The notes under the pieces are model-generated. The model was not told the origin of the DNA, searched no databases, and saw nothing but the letters and a program-made list of their open reading frames with translations. A program made the position numbers and the translations under genes. A stretch of 64,000 bases of DNA from NCBI GenBank assembly GCA_029238665.1, contig JAQWFQ010000012.1:1-64000 (forward strand). Reading direction: 5' to 3'. The stretch is from Crocinitomicaceae bacterium. Its GTDB lineage: Bacteria > Bacteroidota > Bacteroidia > Flavobacteriales_D > Crocinitomicaceae. Positions 42,707 through 53,984 of this stretch are shown piece after piece. Position 1 is the stretch's first letter. Each line of letters begins with the position of its first letter.

Positions 42707-44452
42707 ATGTACAGATCACATACTTGCGGCGAATTACGCCTTTCACACATAGGTTCAAAAGTTACCCTTTCAGGATGGGTTCAAAAATCGAGAGATCTTG
42801 GTGGAATGACCTTCTTAGATTTGAGAGACCGATACGGAATTACGCAATTGGCGTTTAACCTTGAAGAGGCAGCAGGCATAACAGAGCAGGCGCGTCAGTT
42901 GGGTCGTGAGTTTGTTGTTCAAGTAGAGGGAGAAGTAATAGAACGTTCAAGTAAAAACAAGAACATTCCAACAGGGGAAATCGAAATAAAAGTAAGTTCT
43001 TTAAAGGTTTTAAACGTCTCTAAAACACCTCCTTTTACGATTGAAGATGAGACCGACGGAGGAGAAGAACTGCGTGCAAAATACCGCTACTTAGACTTAC
43101 GTCGCAACCCTGTTCAAGATAAGTTAAGGTTAAGAAATAAAGTTTCTTTGGAAACAAGAAAGTTTTTAGATTCTCAAGACTTCTTAGATGTTGAAACTCC
43201 TGTTTTAATTAAATCGACTCCTGAAGGAGCCAGAGATTTTGTTGTTCCTAGTAGAATGAATGGAGGACAGTTTTACGCATTGCCTCAATCGCCACAGACC
43301 TTTAAACAACTGCTTATGGTTTCAGGGTTTGATCGATACTATCAAATCGTGAAGTGTTTTAGAGATGAAGATTTAAGAGCTGACCGCCAACCTGAGTTTA
43401 CACAAATTGATTGTGAAATGGCCTTTGTTGAGCAAGAGGATATCTTGAACACATTCGAAGCAATGATTCAGCACCTGTTTAGAGAGGTTCGAAACGTGGA
43501 GTTAGATGCAAAGTTCCCAAGAATGACTTATGCAGAGGCTATGGAACGCTATGGCTCTGATAAGCCAGACATTCGTTTTGGGTTAGAGTTCGTAGACATG
43601 AACGCAGTTACTAAAAACAAAGGATTTGCAATTTTTGATGCTGCAGAACAAGTTTTAGCAATTAACGCTCAAGACTGTGCAGGATATACACGAAAACAAT
43701 TAGACAAACTAACAGACTGGGTACGTAGGCCTCAAATTGGATGTAAAGGATTAGTGTACTTAAAGTGCAATGAAGACGGAACATACAAGTCTTCTGTAGA
43801 TAAATTTTACACGCAAGAAGATTTAGCCGAGTGGGCCAAAGCTGCTGATGCTAAACCGGGAGATTTACTACTGGTTATTAGTGGAGATTTAGATAAAACA
43901 CGCAAGCAAATGAACGAACTTCGTTTGCATATGGGAGATGAATTAGGCTTGAGAAATCCGAACGTATTTAAGCCATTGTGGGTTATTGATTTTCCATTAT
44001 TGGAATGGGACGAAGAGTCTGAACGTTTTCACGCAATGCACCACCCGTTTACCTCTCCAAAACCAGAGGACATGCACTTAATTAATACCGACCCAGGAAA
44101 AGTACGTGCAAATGCGTACGATTTAGCGATGAATGGCGTTGAGTTAGGTGGTGGTTCTATTCGTATTCACGACCGTGAAATTCAATCGAGAATGTTTGAT
44201 TTATTAGGGTTTACAAAAGAAGAGGCAGAAGCACAGTTTGGATTTTTGATGTCGGCATTTGAATATGGTGCCCCACCACACGGAGGGTTAGCATTTGGTT
44301 TAGACCGTTTGGTTGCCACTATGGGTGGTTCAGATTCTATTCGTGACTACATTGCTTTTCCTAAAAACAACAGTGGTCGTGACGTTATGATTGATGCTCC
44401 GTCGCCATTGAACGAGGAACAGATGAACGAGTTGGGGATTAAACTCCAGTAA
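42707..44452 (+). CDS. aspS: Aspartyl-tRNA synthetase
   Basis: The 581-residue class II enzyme has the N-terminal OB fold ([19 protein letters not shown]), motif 2 ([18 protein letters not shown]), the bacterial GAD insertion domain and motif 3 ([16 protein letters not shown]). A -7-like TAACTTTG lies at 42679-42686. Confidence 0.96.
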   Translation: MYRSHTCGELRLSHIGSKVTLSGWVQKSRDLGGMTFLDLRDRYGITQLAFNLEEAAGITEQARQLGREFVVQVEGEVIERSSKNKNIPTGEIEIKVSSLKVLNVSKTPPFTIEDETDGGEELRAKYRYLDLRRNPVQDKLRLRNKVSLETRKFLDSQDFLDVETPVLIKSTPEGARDFVVPSRMNGGQFYALPQSPQTFKQLLMVSGFDRYYQIVKCFRDEDLRADRQPEFTQIDCEMAFVEQEDILNTFEAMIQHLFREVRNVELDAKFPRMTYAEAMERYGSDKPDIRFGLEFVDMNAVTKNKGFAIFDAAEQVLAINAQDCAGYTRKQLDKLTDWVRRPQIGCKGLVYLKCNEDGTYKSSVDKFYTQEDLAEWAKAADAKPGDLLLVISGDLDKTRKQMNELRLHMGDELGLRNPNVFKPLWVIDFPLLEWDEESERFHAMHHPFTSPKPEDMHLINTDPGKVRANAYDLAMNGVELGGGSIRIHDREIQSRMFDLLGFTKEEAEAQFGFLMSAFEYGAPPHGGLAFGLDRLVATMGGSDSIRDYIAFPKNNSGRDVMIDAPSPLNEEQMNELGIKLQ

Positions 44453-44596
44453 GTTGAGCGAATACTTCGCGAACATTTTAAACCCGTTTTAAGCGGCTTT
44501 TGGCAGATAAAAATAGTTTATACACCTTATTTGGGTGCGGCCTTTTGTGCTTTTTGAATTAAAGGTATATTTGTCTGTACACTAGAACACATATTA

Positions 44597-46063
44597 ATGA
44601 ATTCGCACGCAAAAAAACTATCAATTTATAATTCTCTGAAAGGAGAGAAGGTCATTTTTAAACCATTGAAAGATGGATTTGTAGGCCTTTATGTTTGTGG
44701 CCCTACAGTCTATAGCAATGTTCACCTTGGTAATTGTAGAACATTTATTTCGTTTGACATGGTTTACCGTTACCTAACACATTTAGGTTATAAAGTGCGA
44801 TACGTGAGAAACATTACTGATGTTGGACATTTAGTAGACGATGCGGATGAAGGCGAAGATAAAATCTCAAAAAAAGCACGGTTAGAGCAGTTGGAACCTA
44901 TGGAAATAGTTCAACAATACTCCTTGGACTTTCATAAGGTCATGAATGAATTTAATGCGCTCCCACCAAATATTGAACCTACAGCAACAGGACACATTAT
45001 AGAACAAATTGAAATGATTCAAGCAATTATTGCCAATGGCTTTGGGTATGAATCAAATGGATCTGTTTATTTTGATGTAGAAAAATACAATGAGAATCAT
45101 CCTTATGGAGAGCTTTCAGGTAGAAAAATAGAAGACTTAATTTCGAATACACGAACTCTTGATGGGCAAAGTGAAAAACGCGCTCCACTTGATTTTGCTT
45201 TGTGGAAAAATGCTTCTTCTGAACACATTATGAAATGGCCATCTCCTTGGGGAGTAGGTTTTCCTGGATGGCACCTTGAATGTTCAGCAATGAGCACAAA
45301 GTATTTAGGCGACGAATTTGACATTCACGGAGGTGGAATGGATTTAAAGTTTCCGCACCACGAGTGTGAAATTGCACAAGGAACAGCTTCAAATGGAAAA
45401 TCACCGGTTCAGTATTGGATGCATGGAAACATGCTTACATTAAATGGGCAAAAGATGAGTAAATCTACAGGGAACTCTATTCTACCTCATGAATTGTTTT
45501 CAGGTGAAAACACGTTTATGGAAAAACCATTCGACCCTATGGTTGTTCGTTTTTTCATGATGCAGGCACATTACAGATCAACATTAGATTTCACTTCGGC
45601 TGCAATTTCCGCAGCAGAAAAAGGATACCTTCGATTAACTGAGGCAATGAAAGCCCTTGAAACTTTGAACCTAAGTTCTGTGTCTTCCGTTAATGTCAAC
45701 GAATTTGTTGAAAGCTTTTATAGCGCCATGAACGATGATTTTAATGCACCTATTTTAGTGGCAAACCTGTTTGAGGCAGTTAAGTTTATCAATTCAGTAA
45801 ACGATGGGAAAGCGACAATTACAGCTGCTGACCAACAACTACTGCAAACAGAAATGACGGCATTTGTTGTTGATGTATTGGGGCTAGCTCAATCTGCTTC
45901 GGCAGGTGAAGATAAGTTATCTCCAGTTATGGATTTAGTATTGGACTTACGTCAAGAAGCACGAGCAAATAAAGATTGGACTACCTCTGATAAAATTAGA
46001 GATGGACTGGCAAATGCTGGAATAACCGTAAAAGATGCTAAGGACGGAACCACTTGGAATTAA
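44597..46063 (+). CDS. cysS: Cysteinyl-tRNA synthetase
   Basis: The 488-residue class I enzyme has the zinc/HIGH region [26 protein letters not shown], the [18 protein letters not shown] zinc ligands and KMSKSTGN. It precedes polA by 12 bp. Confidence 0.96.
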   Translation: MNSHAKKLSIYNSLKGEKVIFKPLKDGFVGLYVCGPTVYSNVHLGNCRTFISFDMVYRYLTHLGYKVRYVRNITDVGHLVDDADEGEDKISKKARLEQLEPMEIVQQYSLDFHKVMNEFNALPPNIEPTATGHIIEQIEMIQAIIANGFGYESNGSVYFDVEKYNENHPYGELSGRKIEDLISNTRTLDGQSEKRAPLDFALWKNASSEHIMKWPSPWGVGFPGWHLECSAMSTKYLGDEFDIHGGGMDLKFPHHECEIAQGTASNGKSPVQYWMHGNMLTLNGQKMSKSTGNSILPHELFSGENTFMEKPFDPMVVRFFMMQAHYRSTLDFTSAAISAAEKGYLRLTEAMKALETLNLSSVSSVNVNEFVESFYSAMNDDFNAPILVANLFEAVKFINSVNDGKATITAADQQLLQTEMTAFVVDVLGLAQSASAGEDKLSPVMDLVLDLRQEARANKDWTTSDKIRDGLANAGITVKDAKDGTTWN

Positions 46064-46075
46064 CACACTTGAATT

Positions 46076-48883
46076 ATGATTTCGTCAAAACACGATAAAA
46101 AATTATTTTTAGTTGATGCATTTGCCCTGATTTTCAGGTCCTATTTTGCATTTGCTAAGAACCCTCGAATCAATTCGAAAGGGCAAAACACATCTGCTGC
46201 TTTTGGGTTTACAAATGCGCTTCTAGAAATCATTAGAAATGAAAAACCAACACACTTGGCTGTTGTTTTTGATCCTCCAGGAGGGTCTGTAAGCCGAAGA
46301 GAAGAATTTACCGAGTACAAAGCACATCGAGATGAAACTCCAGAAGGGATTACATCAATGATTCAACCAATCAAGGACATTGTTAAGGCCTTTAACATTC
46401 CTATTCTTCAAGTTGATGGCTTTGAGGCCGACGATACGATAGGAACCTTGTCTGTTATTGCCGAAAAAGCAGGTTTTACAACGTACATGCTGACGCCAGA
46501 TAAAGATTTTGCGCAGTTGGTGACAGACAATGTCTTTATGTACAGACCAGGTAGAGGAGGGAGTCCGGCAGAAGTTTGGGATACCGCCAAGGTTCTTGAG
46601 AAATTTGATGTAGAAAATGTAAAGCAGGTTATTGATATTCTTGGTTTACAAGGAGATGCTGCCGATAACATTCCGGGGATCCCGGGAATTGGTCCAAAAA
46701 CAGCATCTAAATTATTGAAACAATACGGCTCTGTAGAAGGGATTATTGAGCATTCAGATGAGCTTAAAGGGAAACAAAAAGAGAACGTTGAAAATTTCGC
46801 GGAACAAGGCCTAATGTCAAAATCATTGGCAACTATTATCCTTGATGTTGATGTGGAGTTCAATGAAGAAGAATTAACTGTATGCGCACCAAATCCAGAA
46901 AAAGTACGGGATGTTTTTACGGAACTGGAATTTAAAAATTTAGCACGTAGGGTTTTAGGAGAAGAAATTGTTGTTTCATCAGCTCCAGTTATGGATGGAA
47001 ATGGGCAGATGGACCTGTTTGGAAAACAAGCTGTTGCGGACGAAATAAAACCAACAGAGCCTGAGGCGTATAAGACCATTGCGACTAAAAAACACAGCTA
47101 TCATTTGATTAGCTCTCCTGAAGACCGTAAGGAACTGCTAGCGTTGCTAATGAAGCAGAAGAAAGTGTGCTTTGATACAGAAACAGATCGACTAGATGCC
47201 TTACATGCAAACATTGTTGGGATTGCGTTTAGTTATAAAGCACACGAAGCCTTTTATGTAGCTACGCCTAACGATTTTGAAGAGGCAAAGAAAATTATTG
47301 AAGAGTTTCGTCCATTTTTTGAGTCTACCCAGATTGAAAAAATTGCACACAACATAAAATACGATATTAAGGTAATTAATCGTTATGGGGTTGCTGTTGA
47401 AGCGCCTACATTCGACACAATGATAGCGCATTACTTGATTAATGCTGATTCAAAACAAAGCATGGACTTTCTGTCTGAGTTTTATTTAAAATACAAGCCC
47501 GTTTCAATTGAAACATTGATTGGAAAAAAGGGGAAGAATCAAAAAACAATGGCAGACTTATCTCCAGAGGAGGTGTATGAATATGCCTGTGAAGATGCAG
47601 ATATCACGTTTCAGCTGATGGAGCTATTTGAACCTGAAATCCAGAAAGAACATTTGAAAGAGTTGTTCTATAACATGGAAATGCCTTTGGTGGATGTGTT
47701 GAAATCAATGGAGCAAGAGGGAATTACGATTGATTCAGAAGGCTTGAAGAACTATTCGGAAGAATTAGGTCAAACATTAGAAAGCTTAGACGTTTCAATT
47801 AAAAAAGAAGCAGGGATTGATTTTAACATAGACTCTCCAAAACAATTGGGAGAGGTGTTGTTTGATCACATGCAAATCTCCTCCAAAGCGAAAAAAACAA
47901 AAACGGGACAATATGCAACGGGTGAGGATGTGCTTCAAAAACTAAAGCATACTCATGCTATTATTCCGATGATTTTGGACTATCGTCAGCTTAGAAAATT
48001 AAAGAATACTTATGTAGATCCATTGCCAAGTTTAATGGATGAGGTAGACGGAAGAATTCACACCAGTTATATGCAAACGGTTGCAGCAACAGGTCGTTTG
48101 AGCTCGAACAATCCAAATTTGCAAAACATTCCGATTCGTTCCGACAAAGGAAAAGAAATTCGTAAATCGTTTATTTCACGCGGAAAAGGGTTTCAATTAA
48201 TGGCGGCAGATTACTCACAAATTGAGTTGCGTATCATTGCAGCGCTGAGTGAAGATGACAATATGATTGAAGCATTTAGAACAGGTGTTGACATTCATAA
48301 AGCAACTGCAGCCAAGGTGTTTAGTGTAGCCTTGGAAGATGTAACGCGTGATCAGCGTAGCTCAGCAAAGGCAGTTAATTTTGGAATTATCTATGGGCAG
48401 TCTGCATTTGGACTGGCTCAAAATTTAAATATTTCTCGTAAAGAAGCAAAACAAATTATTGATAGCTACTTTGAGCAGTATCCCACTATAAGGGGATACA
48501 TGGATGCTGCTGTTGTAAAAGCGAGGGAAGATGGTTACGTAGAAACAATTATGAAGCGCAGGCGTTACCTAAAAGATATTAATTCGGCAAATGCTGTTGT
48601 TCGAGGTTTTGCTGAAAGGAATGCTGTAAACGCACCTATTCAGGGGTCAGCTGCGGATGTTATTAAGTTAGCCATGATTGGGGTACACGGCGCAATGAAA
48701 GAGGCAAATTTAAAATCGAAGATGCTACTTCAAGTGCATGATGAACTTGTCTTTGACGTGCATGAAACAGAGGTTGAACTTATGCAAGATTTGGTGAAGC
48801 GTGAAATGGAATCTGCTGTTGAACTCGCTGTTCCAATGGAAGTTGAAATGAAGGTTGCAGACAATTGGTTGGACGCCCATTAA
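46076..48883 (+). CDS. polA: DNA polymerase I
   Basis: The 935-residue protein has the 5'-3' exonuclease domain (LVDAFALIFRSYFAF; GDAADNIPGIPGIGPKTASK). The 3'-5' exonuclease domain retains CFDTETDRLDA, so proofreading residues are present. The polymerase domain has motif A (AADYSQIELR) and motif C (VHDELVF, 887-893). It processes Okazaki fragments and repair gaps. Confidence 0.96.
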   Translation: MISSKHDKKLFLVDAFALIFRSYFAFAKNPRINSKGQNTSAAFGFTNALLEIIRNEKPTHLAVVFDPPGGSVSRREEFTEYKAHRDETPEGITSMIQPIKDIVKAFNIPILQVDGFEADDTIGTLSVIAEKAGFTTYMLTPDKDFAQLVTDNVFMYRPGRGGSPAEVWDTAKVLEKFDVENVKQVIDILGLQGDAADNIPGIPGIGPKTASKLLKQYGSVEGIIEHSDELKGKQKENVENFAEQGLMSKSLATIILDVDVEFNEEELTVCAPNPEKVRDVFTELEFKNLARRVLGEEIVVSSAPVMDGNGQMDLFGKQAVADEIKPTEPEAYKTIATKKHSYHLISSPEDRKELLALLMKQKKVCFDTETDRLDALHANIVGIAFSYKAHEAFYVATPNDFEEAKKIIEEFRPFFESTQIEKIAHNIKYDIKVINRYGVAVEAPTFDTMIAHYLINADSKQSMDFLSEFYLKYKPVSIETLIGKKGKNQKTMADLSPEEVYEYACEDADITFQLMELFEPEIQKEHLKELFYNMEMPLVDVLKSMEQEGITIDSEGLKNYSEELGQTLESLDVSIKKEAGIDFNIDSPKQLGEVLFDHMQISSKAKKTKTGQYATGEDVLQKLKHTHAIIPMILDYRQLRKLKNTYVDPLPSLMDEVDGRIHTSYMQTVAATGRLSSNNPNLQNIPIRSDKGKEIRKSFISRGKGFQLMAADYSQIELRIIAALSEDDNMIEAFRTGVDIHKATAAKVFSVALEDVTRDQRSSAKAVNFGIIYGQSAFGLAQNLNISRKEAKQIIDSYFEQYPTIRGYMDAAVVKAREDGYVETIMKRRRYLKDINSANAVVRGFAERNAVNAPIQGSAADVIKLAMIGVHGAMKEANLKSKMLLQVHDELVFDVHETEVELMQDLVKREMESAVELAVPMEVEMKVADNWLDAH

Positions 48884-49034
48884 TTGAGCTATTAGAAGTC
48901 TCGAAAGCTTTCTCGGAATCGTCTCCTGAAAAGGGGGGTGGCAAAAATATGCTTGATTTACTTGTATTTAAGTCATAATTAACTTAGTTTAAAGAAGGTT
49001 TAATATGAACATAAGGATTTTAAACATAGATAGT

Positions 49035-49694
49035 ATGAAAATAATTGTATTAATAGCCTGTTTAATAACGCTTAGTAGTTTTTCACAAACGTACCAATCA
49101 GTTTACTCTTATACTAAAAGTGGAGATTTTTTTGAACCAAAGGACAGCGCTGATATTCCCTTGTTAGATACGGAAAACAGAAATAACAAAACTAAAATTG
49201 TTCTCTCTGGAAAACTCAATACAATCTCTGACAATAGGTTTACTTATGTTCAGTTTTTGATTGAAAAAACAAATGCTTCGCCTCTTTTTAAGAGGTCAGA
49301 TACCATGATTGTGTTAATCGACACTGAAGAAAAAATAATTTATGATTTATCGAATGGGGTGTATAGAAAATACGTATTTCCACTTGAAAAAGAGTTGTTT
49401 AAAGACGGTGTTCTTCAGTCAGTTTATTCTAACGACTCAATAGTTCAAATGACTTATATGCATAATCATCAAATGGTAAGTTATGAGGAGAACAAGAACA
49501 TACCAAAAAATGTCAGAGGGTTGTTACTAACATCAAATCATAAATGGGGCGTTAGCGACTATCATTCATCGTATGAAAAAATGAGCTTGATTAGCTATAA
49601 AAAGTTATCTGAGTTTTCTTTTGAAGAAATAATAAGAAAAGCTAAAGAGTCTTGCAAGACACAATTACATTATAAAGAATTAATGTTTTTGTAG
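49035..49694 (+). CDS. Secreted protein of unknown function
   Basis: From the ATG at 49035 the 219-residue protein has a signal peptide (MKIIVLIACLITLSSFSQ) and no recognisable domain or sorting tail. The region YVQFLIEKTNASPLFKRSDT, the beta-rich middle and the basic C-terminal helix (FEEIIRKAKESCKT) look like a GLPGLI- or DUF-type periplasmic protein. The frame extends to 49005, but that leader is not signal-like. Confidence 0.6.
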   Translation: MKIIVLIACLITLSSFSQTYQSVYSYTKSGDFFEPKDSADIPLLDTENRNNKTKIVLSGKLNTISDNRFTYVQFLIEKTNASPLFKRSDTMIVLIDTEEKIIYDLSNGVYRKYVFPLEKELFKDGVLQSVYSNDSIVQMTYMHNHQMVSYEENKNIPKNVRGLLLTSNHKWGVSDYHSSYEKMSLISYKKLSEFSFEEIIRKAKESCKTQLHYKELMFL

Positions 49695-49728
49695 GCATTG
49701 CGGAACTTCTTCGGATAGATTTAAAATT

Positions 49729-49760
49729 GGAGTATCACGCCAGTGATGCTCCTACTCTTT
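49729..49760. terminator. Convergent terminator hairpin
   Basis: GGAGTATCA-CGCCAG-TGATGCTCC, with one mismatched pair in the stem, is followed on the plus strand by TACTCTTTTTC. It lies between the converging genes ending at 49694 and 49752. Confidence 0.5.
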
Positions 49761-50276
49761 TTCTGGTTCAGCCAGTTTCTCCCACGATGTTGCTGCAATA
49801 ATCTCATCAAATAACGCTTCAAAAGCGAGCAGTTCAGTAGGGGATCCATAACGACGTTTAACCGTTTTACGCTTACCATTAATTACAATTGAGGTTGTCG
49901 TTGCAGGTAAATCTGAAATTCCCGGATTGTCATATAGGTCTTGCATTTCTATATAGTTAATTTCTTGTGCTTTTTTTGACAATAAATCGAGCCACTTTTT
50001 GGATATGTGCCCAACATATACACCCGATAACGCAACATTTTTAATTGCATAATAAGTTGCCTCTCCAGTTACGTCTATTCTTAGTTCATATACAGGGCAG
50101 GTTCCATAGCAGTAACTACGTTTGATTGTTGAGAATAAATGAGGGCTGTTTAATTCTGTTTGACCTGTAGGCTCGGAGCTCTCTGTTTGAGATATCGGCT
50201 GTTTTGTACTAACACAAGAGAATACTAATGCAAGAATTGTTATTAAAGCGAATATATTTTTAATCATGGGCTTCAT
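49752..50276 (-). CDS. DUF6438-type lipoprotein
   Basis: The 174-residue protein has a lipoprotein signal (ITILALVFSC, Cys21) and a domain with YCYGTCPVYELRIDVTGEAT, typical of DUF6438: the CxGxCPxY pattern, a YxG beta core and TTTSIVINGKRK. Function is unknown; the two conserved Cys may form a disulphide. Confidence 0.75.
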   Translation of the reverse strand: MKPMIKNIFALITILALVFSCVSTKQPISQTESSEPTGQTELNSPHLFSTIKRSYCYGTCPVYELRIDVTGEATYYAIKNVALSGVYVGHISKKWLDLLSKKAQEINYIEMQDLYDNPGISDLPATTTSIVINGKRKTVKRRYGSPTELLAFEALFDEIIAATSWEKLAEPEKE

Positions 50277-50336
50277 TTAGTTAAGTAGGGTTTGTCTATG
50301 AATCACAAAAAGCTTGCCATTAAACGTTATTATGAC

Positions 50337-53300
50337 TTAATTGAACTGGATGTTCCAACCTCGTTCAGACAGCACAGTGGTAAATGTATGAAGTTCTTTG
50401 GCGTCTGAAATGGACTGGTGAATTGCTTTAAACGTTAGCGTTGATTCTACCAAGGCTGGTTGTTTTGGGATAGGGAAGGTATATTTAAGGTCACTGTTGT
50501 AGGCTTCTGAAAATGTAATCCACTTACGAATCAAATTAATGGACTCGTTGTCTGTCAGTTTAAATTCAGAAGATGTTACCGAACAAAAGAAGTCGATGGT
50601 TTTAATGGCTCGCGTTAAGAGCACATTTAACCGTTTGCGTCCATTTGTATTATTCATAGGTCCAAAACGCATCATAAATTGATCGTTTTCATTCTTCCCA
50701 TAGCCAAAACTAATAACCAGCGAATCACACTCATCGCCTTGTACATTTTCCAAGGCCTTGAAAAAGCCTTGATTTGACTCTAATTTATGTGTTAGTCCGT
50801 TTTGTTCTTCAATTGAAAGACAACTCCAAATTAGCGCAAGTTGTTCTTCAGAAAAAGCCACAACACCTATGCTTCCGGGGAGTTTGATTAGCACTCGAAT
50901 TTTATTGGCAACTGCCTCTGCCTCAACCTTATTCTTTCGGTCGATAAAGCGGCCATGTTCTATGTAGTGATGGCGTATTGGGCTTAGCGCATCGTGTTGC
51001 GGATAAGCAGTTAATTCACTGTTGTAAAAATGCTGATTTGAAAATGAAATTAAATCGGGGTGGGCACTTCTATAGTGGTGTTTTAAACGAACAACAGGCC
51101 AATTGTAACTCGCTTGATGCAAGACATCCATCGCTTCTTGGTCACCTGCCTTAAAAAAGGACGACGGCCCCATTTGATGTTCGTCTCCAGCAATAACTAC
51201 TTGGGTTGCTCGATGAATTGTCCCAAGTGCATTTTGAATTGGAATTTGACTTGCTTCGTCAAAAATCGCCACGTCAAAAACAGCTTCTTCTAAAGGGAAA
51301 CAATTTGAAACTTGTGAAGGGTTACTCAACCAAATAGGTTTCAGTAAATCAATCCAAATCTTGGCTTCAGATTGTTGTAATTCACGCAAAGAAGGGTGGC
51401 TTTTTGTTTTTGCAAACTCTTTAACTAAAAGTGATTTTCCCTTGCGTAATGTTGCCTTTAACTCTTTTTGTTCTTTGGTTAATTTTCGGGCAGAAGTATT
51501 TAGTAAAACATGGTAGGAATTAAAGGTGTTAATGATCCCATTTTCTATTTCCAATGCAAATGATTTTTGTTCCTGGATATAGGCATGCTCAACGGCCTGT
51601 ATTTTTTCTTTTAAGTCCCTATTTTGAAATGCAGAAAACGTTGGAAACTGTTCTTTAAATCGCACAAAATGACTTTGTAAAATGTGTCCTTCATATTCTG
51701 CGAATGTATTGCTTTCTTGAAAACCTTTTAGGGCTGTGTCGTTTAAGTTTAATAAAGTCGGTTTTATTGAAATAATTTCTCCAATTTTTCTACCCAATTC
51801 CTCTAGGTAGTCAACAACATTCAGATTATTTTTAAAGTTAAAATGCGACTTTAAGTCGTGGTATAAATTGTGAATTAGGGTGTGGTTTGAGGTGATTTTT
51901 GTTCGTTTATTTTCGGGTATTTTATTTAATTCTTCCCATTGATTTGGACTAAATTGATTTAAAGTCATGTGAATTAAATCAAGCTCAGTTTTGGGGTCAT
52001 TGACACCTAATTCGCATAAATCAATTAAAATATGCGAATAGTTGTTCTTTGTCGTAATTTCTTGACGTCTTGTTTCCAATAGTTTTTCTGCAGAACTGAA
52101 AGGAGTGTTTGCAATTTCTGACCAACGTCTTTTAAGTTTTTGTCGTTTAAAAAATCCAGGAGAACTTGCAATAGAATTCAGGAGTGTACCCACCTCTGAT
52201 TCTGAGGGAATAATTTTCCAGTGCGATTGATTTTCAGCAATGCGATTTAGCTCAATTACGGCAGCTAAATATTTTTTACGAAGGCTTAAAAATCGTTTAT
52301 TTATCCGCGACCCAATTTTAAAAATTGCAGCATATTTCTTGTAGATTTCATTCTCAAAAATTTGGCAATTTGCAGCTTCTTTTTGAATTTGACTGAAGGA
52401 GCTCCAGCTGTCAATTTCAACGGTTTCTAAAAGCTCAGAAATCACAGTTTTCCACGCCTCAATTTTTTCATCAAAGCAGTCAAAGGTTTCGCTGGCAATG
52501 GTTTTATTTTTTAAATATCCAACGGTGGGTGAAAGGGATAGGTTATAAACCTTTTGAATGGCAATTTGATGGTTTAAAAACGCTTTAATAGAAGAAACGT
52601 CACTGGTATAATTGTAATTAATTAGATGATGACCTTCTGCGAGTTCTTGAAATTGTGTAAATGAAACCCCACCTATAAGCTGGTCGTTGTTTAGCAGGTC
52701 TAGACTCATTTGAAGGTGGTCCAAATATTGATCTGAAAGCAACAGGTTGTGTTCAACGGTGGGCTTAGCTGATTCTAAATAATCCCAGGTTTTTTTCAAT
52801 GCTTGTAAAAAGGAATGGCTGAGTTTATTCGAACTTGCTATAAACGCAAATTTATTTAAACCAAACCGCGACAGTTTTTTTTCAATTACCTCAAGTGCAA
52901 CACGTTTTTCAGATACAATTAGCGCTGTTTTTTTTGCGGATAAATATTTTGCAATTAGGTTGGTTAGCACTTGAGACTTTCCAGTTCCTGGAGGGCCTTG
53001 AATGACAACATTGCCTACAGCTGCTTTTTCAAACACCAGGTCATGATCCGTATCAGAGGCACCAATTTTTTTTTTAGTAAGCTGCTCAAACTTTAGGTTT
53101 AAGTCTAATTTTTCACCAAATAATTGAGCAACATTTGCCGAGGGGCTCGTTAAGTCTAAAAGCTCTTCCAGCTCTTTTACAATATAATAACGATGGTGAT
53201 GAAAGTTTCCAATTGTTGTTACTGTAGAGTCAAGAGCCAGTCCAATCGTTTCTAATTCCTGGAATAGTGCGTCGTGTTCTAACTCAGAGTAAACGGTTTT

Positions 53301-53690
53301 GGTTTCTGTATTGGCTGTGATGTGTCGCAACAGAAATGGGTTAATGAATGTGTCCTCCTCGTTGCGTAAAAAGACACACTCACCTTTCAACTTGTTTGTA
53401 GAGACTTCTAAGGGACAAATTAAAATGGGAGTTTTAACGTTTTTTCCATTAATCACGTGCTCAATTACACCGCGTGTTTCACACAGAGAATTAATCCCCG
53501 ATTCTTTTTTGTTTCTTTTTGCATCGAGCAGTATTCGTTTTGGAAAATCTGCTCGTTGAAAGCGTAGTTGATTGTTGTTAAAAACAAGTTGCTTGTTATC
53601 CTCATCAACAGCGACCAATACGTCATTTGTATTGAAATGAACACTTTCAGAGCGTAGTTCTTGAATCCTATTTTTGAGTGATTGTGACAA
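50337..53690 (-). CDS. Large SF1 (Upf1/Dna2-like) helicase-type AAA protein
   Basis: The 1117-residue protein has Walker A GPPGTGKSQVLTNLIAKYL (about 234), Walker B-like VAIFDEASQIPIQNA, the motif AGDEHQMGPSSFF, motif LKHHYRSAHPDLISFSNQHF and the C-terminal block VQGDECDSLVISFGYG...NGRKRLNVLLTRA. These are the SF1B helicase motifs I to VI. A long helical insertion sits between motifs I and II. The start codon is TTG with no obvious ribosome-binding site. A role in DNA or RNA repair is inferred. Confidence 0.8.
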   Translation of the reverse strand: MSQSLKNRIQELRSESVHFNTNDVLVAVDEDNKQLVFNNNQLRFQRADFPKRILLDAKRNKKESGINSLCETRGVIEHVINGKNVKTPILICPLEVSTNKLKGECVFLRNEEDTFINPFLLRHITANTETKTVYSELEHDALFQELETIGLALDSTVTTIGNFHHHRYYIVKELEELLDLTSPSANVAQLFGEKLDLNLKFEQLTKKKIGASDTDHDLVFEKAAVGNVVIQGPPGTGKSQVLTNLIAKYLSAKKTALIVSEKRVALEVIEKKLSRFGLNKFAFIASSNKLSHSFLQALKKTWDYLESAKPTVEHNLLLSDQYLDHLQMSLDLLNNDQLIGGVSFTQFQELAEGHHLINYNYTSDVSSIKAFLNHQIAIQKVYNLSLSPTVGYLKNKTIASETFDCFDEKIEAWKTVISELLETVEIDSWSSFSQIQKEAANCQIFENEIYKKYAAIFKIGSRINKRFLSLRKKYLAAVIELNRIAENQSHWKIIPSESEVGTLLNSIASSPGFFKRQKLKRRWSEIANTPFSSAEKLLETRRQEITTKNNYSHILIDLCELGVNDPKTELDLIHMTLNQFSPNQWEELNKIPENKRTKITSNHTLIHNLYHDLKSHFNFKNNLNVVDYLEELGRKIGEIISIKPTLLNLNDTALKGFQESNTFAEYEGHILQSHFVRFKEQFPTFSAFQNRDLKEKIQAVEHAYIQEQKSFALEIENGIINTFNSYHVLLNTSARKLTKEQKELKATLRKGKSLLVKEFAKTKSHPSLRELQQSEAKIWIDLLKPIWLSNPSQVSNCFPLEEAVFDVAIFDEASQIPIQNALGTIHRATQVVIAGDEHQMGPSSFFKAGDQEAMDVLHQASYNWPVVRLKHHYRSAHPDLISFSNQHFYNSELTAYPQHDALSPIRHHYIEHGRFIDRKNKVEAEAVANKIRVLIKLPGSIGVVAFSEEQLALIWSCLSIEEQNGLTHKLESNQGFFKALENVQGDECDSLVISFGYGKNENDQFMMRFGPMNNTNGRKRLNVLLTRAIKTIDFFCSVTSSEFKLTDNESINLIRKWITFSEAYNSDLKYTFPIPKQPALVESTLTFKAIHQSISDAKELHTFTTVLSERGWNIQFN

Positions 53691-53870
53691 GGTATAAATG
53701 TAATCAAGAAAGATTAATTACACCGGATTCCTTAGCGGTTTTTATTTATAGAGCTCACAGATTATCATGCCGTAGTTACACCATGTTTAGAACACCCCTT
53801 AAATTACACTGGATTTTCATCTCGAACTTAGAATCAGAAGTCTAGATTTATAAGGGATTTTTTTACCCTG

Positions 53871-53900
53871 CAATTGTTATTACATTTGTAATAGCAATTG
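53871..53900. repeat. Near-perfect 30-bp palindrome
   Basis: CAATTGTTATTACA-TT-TGTAATAGCAATTG has 14-base arms with one non-complementary pair (T/G). It lies 84 bp before the TrkA-like gene and has no T-run after it, so an operator or attachment role is more likely than a terminator. Confidence 0.55.
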
Positions 53901-53984
53901 ATTCCTGAGGTATGTTAATTTTACAACGAAGTTTGATTGCATCAAAGGGTTAAGCCCTGACGAGTCACTATTAATAAAAAGAAA

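Noticed and set aside
44453-44596. Terminator between aspS and cysS
   Set aside because: Only weak, imperfect pairing (around AACCCGTTTTAAGCGGC); not strong enough to list.
46408-47079. 223-residue minus-strand ORF inside polA
   Set aside because: It is the antisense shadow of a well-conserved polymerase gene and has no domain of its own.
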